A DNA stretch of 64,000 nt from Polytrichum commune (lineage: Eukaryota; Streptophyta; Polytrichopsida; Polytrichales; Polytrichaceae). Location: the NCBI GenBank assembly GCA_950295325.1, contig OX485804.1, positions 68,670,033 through 68,734,032 on the forward strand, read 5' to 3'. The notes below the pieces were generated by a model. The model saw only the letters and a program-made list of their open reading frames with translations. It did no database searches and had not been told where the DNA came from. The translations under genes were made by a program, and so were the position numbers. Below, one piece after another: positions 1-12,500 of the stretch (position 1 is its first letter; each line of letters starts with the position of its first letter).

Positions 1-933
1 GTGTAATAGTCGTGCTCCACACAGAAATTGGGGAAGCCCAGAGGAATGGGAGAGCCCATTCTGACCTGCTGGAGAATGGTATCTTCTTTTGTGGTGACAC
101 CTATGTTCCTCCCACCCCAGGCCAATTGTATGGTCACCTGGAGCCTATAGAATTGCCGGCATTTGAGGATCCTGCATGGCCATTGCCGGACATGCATTGT
201 AGTGAGGCTTTTAGAGCTAAATTGTACTCTGATTTCAAAGGGGTTACCAAGGCAAGGACTGGTAGTAGCATGGGGCATTTGCAATGGTTTCTACCAATGC
301 ATGTCATGGTAGACCTATTTCACGTTGCCAGGAACCTCCGTAGAACTCCAACCATGGTTGTCGTCAGTGGACCAGATGAGGACTTGTTTTCGAGTTTGAT
401 GGACCCAGGGTGGGATTCAAAAATCCATTGTGGCAAGGATATAATCAACTGCGTGGTGGCTAAGCATACGGTCAAATTCAGGTGAGGACATGGTTTAAGC
501 TTAGGATGTGCATATCTTCTACCTTTGTTGGTTACACATGTTCTTCTAGGGTTACTGATGTGGGTATGTTTGCAAATGCAGGTATCACGTGGGGAGGAGC
601 ATGCTCTATGCTAATTTTCAGTATGGTAGGCTTCGTCTATTGGGAGATGGTGTTACTTGGGAGCACATTGACCAAGTGCAGAATGAAGTTATGGTGGAGG
701 TGAAGCTGGCTATTGGTGAGCATGAGATTGGCATTATTGAGGTGGGGAAAACATGGCCAGTTCATCATATTCGCGAGGAGGCACGCATAATTTTGGGTGT
801 TGACACCCCTGATGACTTCACACTATGGATTTGCCATGATGGGCAAGCTGACCTTAAGGTTTGCCCTCAATGTCTTGGATGTGGTAGTTTTCAACTTGTG
901 GATTATGCTAGAATTGCACGGTGCGTGGGCTGA
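1..933 (+). CDS. 3' part of a spliced gene of unknown function, cut by the window edge
   Basis: The reading frame is open to base 1, so the start lies outside the window. Exon 1-481 ends ...TTCAG before GTGAGG; the intron 482-581 (100 bp, GT...GCAG) joins in frame to 582-933, and the stop is TGA at 931-933. The visible protein is about 277 residues. The first part contains a segment with FLPMHVMVDLFHVARNLRR. After the splice, the last 90 residues alternate short strand-like stretches (VEVKLAIG, IGIIEVG, FTLWICHDG) with a helix (HHIREEARIILG). This order resembles a beta-grasp or ubiquitin-like fold, but that is inference. A CPQCLGC cluster lies near the end. I do not recognise the family. The gene converges on the RING-like gene to its right and could be an accessory gene of the same old element. 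Confidence 0.6.
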
Positions 934-2237
934 CATTGTGCTCTGTTGGAATGACAGGTCAATCGAAGGCAAGAGGGCAAGATGACTGTGGGTGATGCTG
1001 TGCCTCCATGCACCTTTAGGGTGGTTGCAAACTATTCATAGTTTCATAGTGTTAGATATTTTGTGATGGCAGCAAGTGATTCAACCACTCTGCCACTTCA
1101 TCTGGTATATAGTGTAGTATATTTTGGGTTCCAACAACTTTGTGGGGACTACAGCAGTAACTTGGATGTGAGGCAGCTTTTATACTTGAAGAGCATTAGT
1201 CCTTTGTAGATTCAACTTGGAACCTTACCTGTTGTAATCTTGGATTTTGTTCCCCATTAGTAAATTTTGACATATTGACTTCCCACAATTGGCAGATTTG
1301 GTGTTAAGTGATGCTTCAATTCCATGCTTTACTCATACTTGGTGTTGTTGAACTAAACATTTGCCTTGTTTTTCTTCTTGTTGTGTCAATATTTATCACT
1401 TTCTACTTCAGATGTTAGTCGATGCTGATATTGGTTGGGGCCACCACACATTGTACAACTGGTTCAGTGTTAAGAGGTTTTTTCCATTGTGTTTCAATAT
1501 CAGGGTTGCTGTATCTTCATATCCAAGCATGTGTGTTTTCACCTTTCAAACCTGGGGTTCAGTCAATTGTTTAGTGGCAATTTGTTGTGGTTTACCCAAA
1601 AGACTGGGTTGGTGAGCATCAGGGCAAACCACAGTCATTTGGGCTACATGTTGCTGTCAACATTGAATCCAAACAGTCCATGTAATACCTTTTTAAGACT
1701 CGACACTTCCATAAAGTTGTTAAGACTACGCAACTACCTTAATTACAAGTTAGAGAGACCCAATTCATACAAGCTGAATCCAAACATACATTACAATACC
1801 TTTTTCAACCTAGATACAATGCCTAGATTACAAGCTGAATCCAAACATACATTACAATACCTTTTTCAGGTAGACACTTAAAGCTTGACCCTATACGCAT
1901 AGCAAAGAGACAGCTCTGCCAAACAAATGAGATTGAAATGACATGTGTGATGGTATAGATAGCTCTAAGGATAAGAAAGACAACGCTGGGCTGTTCAAAA
2001 CTTTATTGCTTTAGTGGCTAAGCATTGTACATTGATGCCTCCAATGTAACATTGGTTTTCAAAGGCCAAAAATCTGCCAAGGGGCTATATACATCAAAAT
2101 TGCCAGCATTAACTCAGAACCTGACTACATCCTACATGGGAGCACCACAACTCTGTATTGGTGGTCTCTGCTACCGAATAACCTATAGAGCAAACATACT
2201 TTACAGAGTTAGGAGCTTCGTGCAAAGTGCTTGAAAC
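934..2237. other. Non-coding gap with a 61-bp direct duplication
   Basis: This is the space between two convergent genes. No frame here carries a recognisable domain. The only structure seen is a near-perfect direct repeat: a block starting ACAAGCTGAATCC at 1769 recurs at 1830 (period 61 bp), and a weaker relative lies at 1661-1700. The rest is presumably the two 3' UTRs and spacer. Confidence 0.5.
1769..1880. repeat. 61-bp tandem duplication
   Basis: Two copies of a block that begins ACAAGCTGAATCC and runs through ACATTACAATACC to a T-run are spaced 61 bp apart and differ by only a few bases where they align. A degenerate third copy is suggested upstream near 1661. The repeat is non-coding and lies between the stops of two convergent genes. 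Confidence 0.6.
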
Positions 2238-4067
2238 TCAATCCGCTAGTGATATCACTGTTTCCACCAGGCGATCAATTAGGCCAGTGTTGAAGATAGC
2301 TTGAGCCTCCTCAGAGACACTTGGCGTCGCTCCTGAAGCCCTCCTCTTATATCGAGAAGACCCCTCCTCCATCCAGAATCCCTTTGAGGTCCTCCCTCCA
2401 GGTATGGCAGTGTCAGGTGGAACAACTGCCAAGGGAGCTATGTTGATGGGTTCAGGTGATGGTGGCATTGGGTCCTCCAAGTCCACAAGGACATAGTTTG
2501 GACTGGGGGCACCAGACTCCTCATGAAATTTGGGCCCATTCACTCTGATCTTCTTGCGTGGAACAGGGTTAGCATCATTTTCGCAAGTTGTCCTCTTCCT
2601 GACCTCGAAATCTTGAGTCGGTGGAGTCGTCGGCACAAACCTGTTTGGACCCAGCGGCTCAGCCCAAGCCGTTTGATCCTGGCCAGCAACCTCAACCTCT
2701 AATTTCATCCCCTTGTCAAGAGGGAAACCCCAACTTGCCATCCAAATCCCACTGGCCCTCTCACCACATCTTGGGCAATATCGGTGTCCCACTACCAACA
2801 TTTCCCACAAGCAATGGGGATGGTACATACACCCACAAGAAAAAGGGACTGCAACATTCTTCAAGAAAAATCGACAACAACCAGGGTAGCCTTTGGACAA
2901 TGGACCCTCGGTGTCATCAGCGAAGGTGGGGAGCTTGTCAAAGATATTCTTCGGACGAATGGTGATGGCGGCTAAGCGTTGTGTTTCCACTTCTTTCCTC
3001 AACACCTCTGTCTCCTCATTTTTGGTGGCCCACTTAAGGTACCTGGCATCAATCTGGGCTTCCAGCTTGTGGAACTTAGCTCTCAATTGGTCAATCTCTT
3101 CATTGTTGGCCACCATCATCATCAAAATGTCGCGAGCAGCTTCGTCCACCTCTGCTTTCTCCCTCGGCATTGCTAATTTCCCCAGCCTTGCTGACCTGTC
3201 CTTCAATTGGCGGTGTTGGGCGTCCAATTCGAGGTCTTTCGCATCGCAGGCATCCAGTTGTGTTTGCACATTGTTCTGCTTCTCGTTCAACGTGTCAAGG
3301 GCAGCAGCTAGTTGCTTCACAACATCGCTGCTGGCTTGTAGTTTCGCTTCCAGCTGCTCCAGTGACATGCCGGCTGGACCTGATTTCTCAGCTGGGTTGT
3401 CTCCACCACCTCCCTCTGCAACTGCAGCACCTAGGATGTTGACGATTGCCTGCACTTGCAGCATTGGTGCAGGTGGTGAGAGCTTCATGGGATTCTTGGC
3501 TGGGTGTTCAAAGCGCTCGGTGTATACCTTCGAGGCGTGCCCAGCCCAATTCACTGCCTTCTTGCGGCCATAGAACATGTAGGCCCCCCGCAAAAATGAG
3601 ATTGAAATACAGCCATTGTCTGGCTTCTCCCCGTAAATGTTCTTGTATAGTGCAAGGTAGGTGTCGCGAGCACTGGGGTCTCTGCACTTGTCCAGTGGGA
3701 ACCTGGACTTGTTGTCATCGTCCATGTAAGGCCAGGTAGCGGCATATGAGGAAGCAAGGCACTCTGACTCCGAGATTTTGGTGGGCAGAGGGCCTGTGCT
3801 ACAAAGACCCAGCGTGGATGCGAACCACTTTTCGGTGTACCTCGCTGCTCTTCTCCCCATCAAGAATGGCGCTGCCTTCAATAACTTCTTCCTCAACCCG
3901 GCTTCAAGCTTGTGCAGGTCAATTGGGTCATCCCATTGAGTCTGCACGATGTTCTCCAACTGATTAGTGGCATCTACCCGATTTCGCCGCGAGCCAGATG
4001 CCCCTCCAGTGCCGCCGTCCCTACTACAGTCATCTTCACGCCAGCGGCGACGAATGGCAGCGCTCAT
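2238..4067 (-). CDS. Coiled-coil protein with RING-like zinc finger
   Basis: This is an intact 609-residue frame. I start at the ATG at 4067-4065 (MSAAIRRRW); the frame is open four codons further upstream but without an ATG. In order it has a basic, Gly/Ser-rich N-terminus; a conserved-looking region of about 190 residues; a coiled coil at about 236-368 rich in Glu, Lys, Leu and Gln; a RING-like finger at about 397-434; and a disordered Pro-rich C-terminus with basic patches (RKKIR, YKRR) that could act in nuclear import. The finger has a CC pair, then C-x-C-x2-H-x2-C and a final C-x2-C. The usual first CxxC is replaced by CC and the usual His by Cys, so ubiquitin-ligase activity is uncertain. 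VLVDLED near residue 530 fits a SUMO-interacting motif. A gypsy element is inserted just upstream in the same orientation. It may be a transposon accessory protein or a host RING protein. Confidence 0.7.
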   Translation of the reverse strand: MSAAIRRRWREDDCSRDGGTGGASGSRRNRVDATNQLENIVQTQWDDPIDLHKLEAGLRKKLLKAAPFLMGRRAARYTEKWFASTLGLCSTGPLPTKISESECLASSYAATWPYMDDDNKSRFPLDKCRDPSARDTYLALYKNIYGEKPDNGCISISFLRGAYMFYGRKKAVNWAGHASKVYTERFEHPAKNPMKLSPPAPMLQVQAIVNILGAAVAEGGGGDNPAEKSGPAGMSLEQLEAKLQASSDVVKQLAAALDTLNEKQNNVQTQLDACDAKDLELDAQHRQLKDRSARLGKLAMPREKAEVDEAARDILMMMVANNEEIDQLRAKFHKLEAQIDARYLKWATKNEETEVLRKEVETQRLAAITIRPKNIFDKLPTFADDTEGPLSKGYPGCCRFFLKNVAVPFSCGCMYHPHCLWEMLVVGHRYCPRCGERASGIWMASWGFPLDKGMKLEVEVAGQDQTAWAEPLGPNRFVPTTPPTQDFEVRKRTTCENDANPVPRKKIRVNGPKFHEESGAPSPNYVLVDLEDPMPPSPEPINIAPLAVVPPDTAIPGGRTSKGFWMEEGSSRYKRRASGATPSVSEEAQAIFNTGLIDRLVETVISLAD

Positions 4068-4230
4068 GGTGAGGTTCAAGATGGCGTATAACTACAAGCT
4101 AGCACGAACTACAAGACGAAGTCGACTACGAGATTGCAGGTGGATTGATACAAGCTGCCTACAAGCCTCCAAGAGAATCACAGTCGAAGATGACCCCAAG
4201 ATGACCACGGTGAACTACCTTCAAGCTAGT

Positions 4231-4235
4231 TGTTT
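4231..4235. repeat. Target site duplication, left copy (TGTTT)
   Basis: TGTTT directly precedes the left LTR, and the same five bases directly follow the right LTR at 15994-15998. A perfect 5-bp duplication is typical of a gypsy-type integrase. Confidence 0.95.
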
Positions 4236-4979
4236 TGTGAGGCCAAACCCCCCACCCTTAAGCGTCCGTAGTCCGAGTAGTGGGTTTGGGCTCACATTCC
4301 TCCGCGGTATTGGATTTGGACTTGGATGAGTCCATAGTGCAAGGTTCACCCTTCAAGTGGTCTTGGATTTAACTGGAATTTCACTTTTAACAACTCAATG
4401 TACAATTTCAATACGTATGTGGAGAATGCACAAGTTAACTATGTTATTTTAACCTCCTTATGCTCGGGTGCTATTTTGTCTTTGTTTGCTTCTAACGTCC
4501 ATCCGGCCGCTTTAGCTACACAAGCCCTTAAGGATATCCCTCTCCTAAATGGAGTCCGTGCCGTTGACTCTATACTACCACTTGAACTATCACTTGTGTA
4601 TTCCGTATCGCTACTATAAGAGGTCTCACTTGGTGTCTCCATACCGTACATAAGCCTTTAAGTATTAAGAAATACTTATGTGACTTATGTCAATCTCTCC
4701 CTCGCACCTTTGGTCTTTGCTTCCTTTGTCTTGCCATCGCGAGAGTGCTCCACATTCTCCATTAATTTGTGCACGTGGTTTATTTTTAAAGAGAGGATGC
4801 AAGTGTTAAAAAAAACACTATTCTCTATAGTCAATCTCAAATACATTTACTTGTGAAAGCCACACATAACACTAACTAGCATAATGTAACTAACTACTTG
4901 TCTATGAGCTAATTAGGTAGGCTATCTACTAAGCTCCTTCATGAACCCATCTCTTTACTTTCTAATTACATAAACCTAG

Positions 4980-5290
4980 CTCCTTCATAAACCCAGCTCC
5001 TTCATAAACCCAGCTTCTTAGCTTCTAACTAAACAAACCCAGCTCCTTCATAAACCCAGCTCCTTCATAAACCCAGCTCCTTCATAAACCCAGCTCTTTA
5101 CTTTCTAACTAAACAAACCCAGCTCCTTCATAAACCCAGCTCTTTACTTTCTAACTAAACAAACCCAGCTCCTTCATAAACCCAGCTCTTTACTTTCTAA
5201 CTAAACAAACCCAGCTCCTTCATAAACCCAGCTCTTTACTTTCTAACTAAACAAACCCAGCTCCTTCATAAACCCAGCTCCTTTATAAAC
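4980..5290. repeat. Minisatellite inside the left LTR
   Basis: A short unit, AACCCAGCTCCTTCATA, is repeated many times. A higher-order period of about 46 bp is created by CTCTTTACTTTCTAACTAAA appearing every second or third unit (for example near 5094, 5140 and 5187). The same array occurs at the same place in the right LTR. Confidence 0.85.
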
Positions 5291-5800
5291 CCACAACTTT
5301 GTAGTTGTAATCCCCAACTACCTCACTAATTATTCAAGCCCTTAACTAATCTTCCTACCTAATTTCCCTAATTCTACTAACAACCCCTTTCTAATCACAC
5401 AATTCTTCTCTAATCCTAAAATCCTAAAATCCTAGAGAGGAGAGGGGGAGAGAGAATTTCCTAACTTCACTAAGACTAACTAATCCACACAAGTATATTT
5501 TTGCACTCATCACAACATCAAGTGCTCAACTCTTAAACATGGAACTTGCAACCACGTGTATTCAAAACATGAACTTTAAGTACCACAAATTGGAATCATG
5601 AATTAACTTTAAAATCCTTCACGTCAACACTAATTCTACCAAGAGGTCAAGCCCTCTTCAAGGCTAACAAGCCTTGGCTCTCAAACTAAAAACTAAGCAC
5701 ACACATGTGCTCCAATATGGCTTCCCACACCCACACTTATAACTCGTGGGGTGCCTTGGAGCACAAAGGAAAGAGAGGATGAGTGAGGGAAGAATGAGGG

Positions 5801-5810
5801 ATTATATAGT
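5801..5810 (-). promoter_or_regulatory. Candidate LTR TATA box (3' LTR)
   Basis: On the minus strand the sequence reads ACTATATAAT, a good TATA match in otherwise C/T-rich DNA. In this LTR copy it points left, out of the element, towards the RING-like gene's ATG 1.7 kb away. The RNA start is not determined. Confidence 0.4.
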
Positions 5811-6570
5811 AAGCTTGAGGGGGTGAGCACCCTCAAGGCTCACGATAAGCCCTTGAGATTTCCTCCTACTTAGTAGGCGCCAATCCTATCTTCTAAGCCT
5901 TCCTCCCTCAAATGATCAACAAGGATCCTAATTCGAACATTTAACTAGCCTTGGCTTTCTACCTACCACACTTTACCAAACTTGGGATGCTTCAACCCAA
6001 ACTTAGCCTCCTTCGCTTTCCGCCGCCATAACTTTCTCCCCTTACTTTCCCAAATCGTCGCTCACCACTTAATTCAAACCACGATGCTTAACTCGTGATT
6101 TGATTGGTGCTTTGAGAATTTGCTTATCCTCCACCTTGCATTCTTCCTTGGGCCTTCCCCATTAAGTGGCCATGATGAGGTGGTCCACTTGTGCGCTCCA
6201 TGTGATCCTCCATTCATCCCAATTCGAATGCACTTGCCTCTTGAGTCACTTTGGTTGTCTCCATCCATTTGTACTAGCCTACTCACTAACTACTCAATCC
6301 AAGTTCTCCTTACCTATCCTCATTCACTCAAATCCTTCCGAAGGTAAAAACACAATAACAACTCACATCCTAGCCTCTTACAACATGGTACTTCTAAGAC
6401 TAACATTTCACTATTTTTATATTTTTGTGAAGTAACATGCTACTTCAAAGTGCATCAACTAACGTTTCAAGGGTCTAAGACTAAATGTGGGCACCCTTTT
6501 GGGCTCACATAATTGGCGACCATCGGGGGATGAATCCAAACATCTCTTGCTCCAAGGGTAAGTTGCCTAG

Positions 6571-9500
6571 TCAAGCTCGGTACTCCTTACATCTACTTCC
6601 CGATGTACGGGTAGGAAAGAGCTCACCATTCAACGTTTCCAATTGAATTGAATTATTAGGAAAGACCTCATAGACAAGGTAAGGTCCTAACCATACCGCA
6701 TTGAATTTCGCCGGAAATTCAAGCTTTCGTGCGTCTTGAATCATGACCATCATTCCCGGTGTTAGGGCCCTTCTCTTATGTCGTTTGTCGAAAGTAATCT
6801 TTCTCCTTCTTTGGGTTGCCTCAATATGTTGAGCCGCCATTCTCCTCCCTTCGTCAAGTGCTTCCAAATCGGTTAGTCGATTTCGTAAGGATTGACTTTC
6901 GGTAAGTCTCGTACTCACGGCCACCCTAAGTGACTCGACTTCATATTCGATTGGTAGTGTCGCTTCAAGACCATAGACTAAGGAAAATGGTGTAGCACGC
7001 GTAGTTACCTCATAGGTTGTACGGTATGCCCAAAGTGCCGCCGTTAGTTTCGTATCCCAATCCCGCTTCGAGTCTATAACCGTCTTGCGTAGTATACTCA
7101 CCAAAATTCCATTAACCCTTTCCGTTTGTCCATTGGTTTGTGGGTGGTAGGGAGTAGTCTTCCGGTGATCAATTTTAAATTTCTCTGTCATCTCTCGAAT
7201 CAAGTCATTCAAAAAGTGAGTACCCCTATCGCTTACTAGGATCTTCGGCACCCCGAACCGCGAAATTATGTTTTCGTACATAAATGTTGCCGCGTGTTCC
7301 GCCGTGTCGGTCTTCACCGCTTTGGCTTCCGCCCACTTGGTGAGGTACTCGGTTGCCACCACAATATATTTCATTCCTTTTGAAGATTGGGGATGGACCT
7401 CACCCACATAGTCGATGCCCCATTTTTCGAAAGGAATTAAGGGTAATGATACATGTAAAGGCATCTCCATTCTAAGGTCGTCTCGGGCATACCGTTGGCA
7501 AGCGTCGCATTTCCTTACATAGTCATGGGCGTCCTTAAATAGTGTAGGCCAAAAGTAGCCCGCTCTAAGTATTTTTTGCCCGATGAGTTGACCCGAGAAG
7601 TGACCGCCGCAAGCGCTATCGTGGCAAGCGATTAAAATCGCTTCAACCTCCGTTTTTGACACGCATCGTCGTAAAATACCATCGGACCCCCTTCTAAACA
7701 ACCTATGGCCCACTACAACAAATTGCCTACTATTTACCCTCACCTTCCTTCTCTCTTCTTTTGTCCACTCTTTGGGCAACTTGTGGGTTGTTAGAAATTC
7801 CACTATGCCCGCATACCACTCCGGTGTAGAAGTGACCACAAAGAGGCTATCATCTACTAACATATCATTTACCGGATTTTTTCCTATCTCCTCCGACAAC
7901 CTAGACAAGTGGTCCGCTTGTAAATGCATACGACCCGGTTTATATTCCACCGTGTAGTCGAATTCTTCTAATAACAAAACCCACCTAGCTAACCTACCAC
8001 TTAACTCCGCCTTGTTAATTAGATACTTGATAGCCATGTGGTCAACAAAAAATACAACCGGGTTGCACATGAGGTAATGCCTAAACTTTTTAACGGAAAA
8101 CACCATGGCTAGGCACTCCCTCTCCGTTGTAGAGTAGTTTCTTTCGGCGGGGGTCAATTGCTTACTCGCATAAGCTATAGGTTGATCCTTCTCTTTTTCT
8201 CCCGTTGCTTGACAAAGCGCACTCCCTATTGCCACATTACTAGCATCACAATAGACGTGAAAAGGTTTACCCCAATTGGGTGGTATCAACACCGGATAGG
8301 TGCTCAACCTATCCCGCAATTCCTCAAAGGTTTTTTGACAAGCATCCGTCCACTCGAATTTGACATCCTTTTTGAGCAAATGGGTAATGGGCACCGCTAT
8401 CTTTGAAAAATTAGGAATAAGTTCCCGGTACCATCCCACATGTCCTAACAACTTAGAGATCCCCTTGGAATTGGTTGGAGTTGCCAAGTCGCTTATGGCC
8501 GCAATCTTATCCGGATCGGGTTCTCTACCTTTCTCACTAACAACATAACCCAACAACACTCCCTTATTCACTCCCAAAAATGTCTTATCCGGGTTCAATG
8601 CTAACCTCATCTTCCTACACCTAACCAATGCCTCCCTAACACAATGTAGGTGATCATCCACATTACTTTGTGTGCTAAAATCGTCCACAAAGACGGTCAT
8701 GGATTTGAACAACAAGTCGGTGAAGATATACATTACTAATCGTTGGAAAGTAGCCGGGGCATTACATAACCCAAATGGCATCACTACCCACACAAAAGTA
8801 CCCCAAGGTGTAGTAAAAGCCGTTTTATGGATATCTTGGAGGGCTATGGAAATTTGATTATAACCCGCATACCCATCCATAAAGGTATATCGCGAATGAC
8901 CTCCAACCTCCTCAAGCAACAAGGTGATAAAAGGTAAGGGGAAGTGATCCTTTTGTGTGCACGAATTCAATTTCCTATAGTCGACACAAACCCTTAATTT
9001 CCCATTTTTTTTCTTTACTAAGACCATAGGAGAAACCCAATCCGTGATTTCCACCGGCTTGATAAACCCGGCCTTCAATAACCTTTCCAATTCCGCTTTC
9101 ACCAACAATTGCAATTGAGGATTCATCCTCCTCTCCTTTTGTCTAATTGGCCTCGCCCCCGGAATTAAAGGAATCCGGTGCTCTACCATTTCCCTAGGAA
9201 TTCCCTTAAGCTCATCGTAGGACCATGCAAAAGTATCACTAAACTCATCCACCAAATTGCTATACTCCCTAACCTCTTTCTCCCCCAATTTGGAGCCCAT
9301 CTTCATTTGTCGGGTTTTTCCATTCTTTAATTTCACATCCACGTACCGCCAATCCGCTTCCGACACATGTGCTTGTTCCTCTTTGTTCCGATACCAATCG
9401 GAAGGCACATTGGGGTAATCTTTCACATCTTGACCTACAACTATCCCCGTAGACGTGGTCTTGAAATGTAAAGGCTCCTCCAATTTCGATGACTCAATAA

Positions 9501-12500
9501 TCACATCCTCCTCTTGAGTCCCATCTACATGAATTAAACTAACCTCACCCTCTTCCACGTCATCTACCCAAGGTGTTAACCCACCGCTAATCCACTCTTC
9601 CTCGGTGAGCACCTCACATGGCTCCAACAATGAGCCCTCTCCTAAACTAACACTAGGAAATTCACTCCCTAAGCCTACTTGGTGAAATGTAACCATTACA
9701 TCAACCTCGGACTCGGGGTACTCCCTTAGCCATTGGGCATAATCCCCATTATCCCCATAATTGTAAAAATTAGGACCTAGACTTCCCGAGCCCGAATCTA
9801 TAACAACCCTTTGACCTTCGGGATGGACGACTCCCACCAATGCCTTGCCAATCTCATTCTCGTTTAAGTCATCAATTTCCTTCTCCAATGGCAAATACAT
9901 CTCCTTCTTCATCCATCCTTCTAATGAACCAATGGACACTATGACCCTATTACCCTCCGGACCATAAGTGATGGATGGTTTAGGTCCACCCCAATTGACC
10001 ATAGCATTCGCCATCCGCAACCAAGGCCTACCTAGCAAAATGGGGAAGGTGTCCTTGTTGGAGTGCATTTTAATGACATGGAAGGTGACCAAGTACTCCT
10101 CACCTCCCGTAGTCATTCTACAATCCTTGATCATCCCCAAAGGCGTAGTCGAACTTTGATTTGCCATATTTATGACCAAAGGTGAAGGCCCCGTGAGTCC
10201 AAGTCCCAATTTTTTCATAGTATCCTCCGGTAGTATATTTAGACTACTCCCTCCGTCGACTAGCACATTAGGAACCACCTTATCTACTATAACAACTTCT
10301 ATTTCTATAGCTTTCACGTCTCTTCCACCTTGTGATTGGATCCTAGCGGCTATTTTAGCTTTCACCTTCCTCATCCTCTTGTGTACCGGCATTCCCTCCT
10401 TTAATGTTTTCCTTGCCGTGGGTGAAATTTCCAATAGTTGGCCGAAAGTAATATCCGCCTTGAGTGTACTAAGGTCCGCCCACAAGTCGTACCCGGTAGA
10501 TCTTTCCACCTTAGAATTACCCACTACGTCGAATTCGTCTACGGGAACCCCCGGTCCTTCCCATTCACCCACATCGCTATTATCCAAGTCATGTACCGCA
10601 TTAGTCCTCTCCCTATCTTGTAAAATTATATTTTCCCTCTCCACATCCTTAGTAGCTCTTCTAGCTACCCTATCCAACTCGGAGAGATTAATCTCTTCAT
10701 CCGAAGAGTAATTTCCTTGCTCTCCTATTCCTACCTCCAACGGGGCATCCCCTCTCCTAGCCCTAGTAGTTACCGCTAGTGCAGGTGCTTCTTCAACCAC
10801 ACCCTTACCCTTCACTAACTCATATGTAATAGCATTGGTGTGAGGAGGCCATTGACTTTGCTCCTCTCCAATTCTCGTTGGGAGAGGAAGCATGTCATCA
10901 CATGTGGCCTCCAACACTCCATCCATGAACCTAACATCTTGGGAGTTAGATGGTCCCGGATCCGTTGGAGGCGCTTGTCTCCCGTTACTACCATTAGGTG
11001 GAACTCCTTGTCTATTTTGTATTGGAATGTAACCGGTTGTAGTTTGCAAGCCCGCCGGTGGATGAAAAGTTTGCCTAGCATTACTATGGTCATAGTATAA
11101 GTTAGGTGGCCTAAGTTCATTGGCCGGTACTCCTTGTGGCCTAGCACCTCGCATATTATCCCTTGCTTGTTGTTGTGGATTAGCCACCGGGTAAGGGACA
11201 TTAATTATTTTGTCCGGTTGGCGACACGTATCCGAGGGATGACTTCCTCCACAATTGCTACAATTAAACTCTTGACCTTCGGACCAACATTGTCCTTGAG
11301 CGTGCCACCTTCCACAAAAGGGATGAAATTCCTTCTTCTCTAAATTTTGGCCACCTTGCCCTCTAGGTTGTGGTCCTCTATTGCTTCCATTTCCATAGTG
11401 AGGTGGCGCTTGACCTCGTTGATTTTGTTGAGGTGGGTTACCGTTTCCTCTTTGGTCACGGTTTTGTCCACTTCTACAAAATTGACGCGTGTGGCCCGGT
11501 TGGCCACATTGGACACACCATAATCCGGAAGAATGCCTACCCGACTCAACCGGGGGTGGAGGCCCCGGTTGTTGACTCCGGATCATTAATGACATTTGAT
11601 CCGTGAGGCTTTGCATTTGTTTTATCATAGCCTCTTGGAATCCTAGTTGGCTAGCACCTAGTCTTCTCTCAACCTCCTCCAAGTGTGGATCCGTTCTAGG
11701 GGCCGGTAGTGCCAAAAGAGGTGCCGGTTCCCTAACCGCTAAAGGTCGGGGACCGGTGTCCACAATGGCATATGGAATTTGGTTCTCATACTTAGCGGGT
11801 TCTACCGCTACCACCCTAGGGCGTATGGGGATGAATTGTGGGATCAATTCATCCTCCCTTCTCCATAGCCTTTCGTGATCTTTATCCAAGTTTTCAATAT
11901 CTCTAGCCGCACGCTTGGCATCCGCCAAGGTCAAGGGATTCCTTTCTAGAACACCCCTAATAGTTCCAGACTTAAAAAACCCTTGAATGAAAAATTGCTT
12001 TAGCGTGTCGTCGTTGAGCATGGTACCCACAAATCTAGTGCACACTAAATCAAACCTCCTAATGTAAGCCGAAATTTCTTCCTCCCTTCCTTGCTTCAAT
12101 GACGACAATGCCCTTAATGCGGTACTTTGACCCACTTCCGGCCTAAATTTGTTAAGAAACTCCCTTTGTAATTGTTCCCATCCCCTAAAATGTCCCTCGG
12201 CATGATCCCGATACCATTCATAGGCTTCCCCCTCTAGAGTGGTAGGAAACCACACTAACCAATAACCCGGGTCGGTTATGAGGAAGCTAGCCAACCGTTC
12301 GATATACCGTTCCATGTGCCGAGAGGGGTCCTCATCCTTGGTCCCATAAAATTTAGGGAGATGAGATGGCATATCCATCGCCGCTAAATTTCGTGGAACC
12401 ACAATTGGTAGGCCTCTTGGCCTAACCAATGGGTCTATTGGAGGTATAGGAGGTATGGGCGGAATTGGGGGTATGGGTGGTGGATCCATCCCCCGTTCCT

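Larger units (their letters stand above)
4236..6509 (-). repeat. 3' LTR (left copy)
   Basis: The repeat starts TGTGAGGCC and ends GGGCTCACA on the plus strand, giving the TG...CA ends of LTRs. Relative to gag-pol this is the 3' LTR. It contains a candidate TATA box on the minus strand at 5801-5810, a 46-bp minisatellite at about 4980-5290, and a 70-codon Ser/Thr-rich sense-strand frame at 4439-4651. Transcription from this LTR would run left towards the RING-like gene. Confidence 0.95.

Noticed and set aside
922-958. Extra intron extending the first gene to a SIEGKRAR end
   Set aside because: It would be only 37 bp, shorter than plant introns normally allow; the stop at 931-933 is simpler.
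10172-10711. 179-codon plus-strand frame inside gag-pol
   Set aside because: Antisense shadow of the intact polyprotein, Ser/Leu-rich with no domain.
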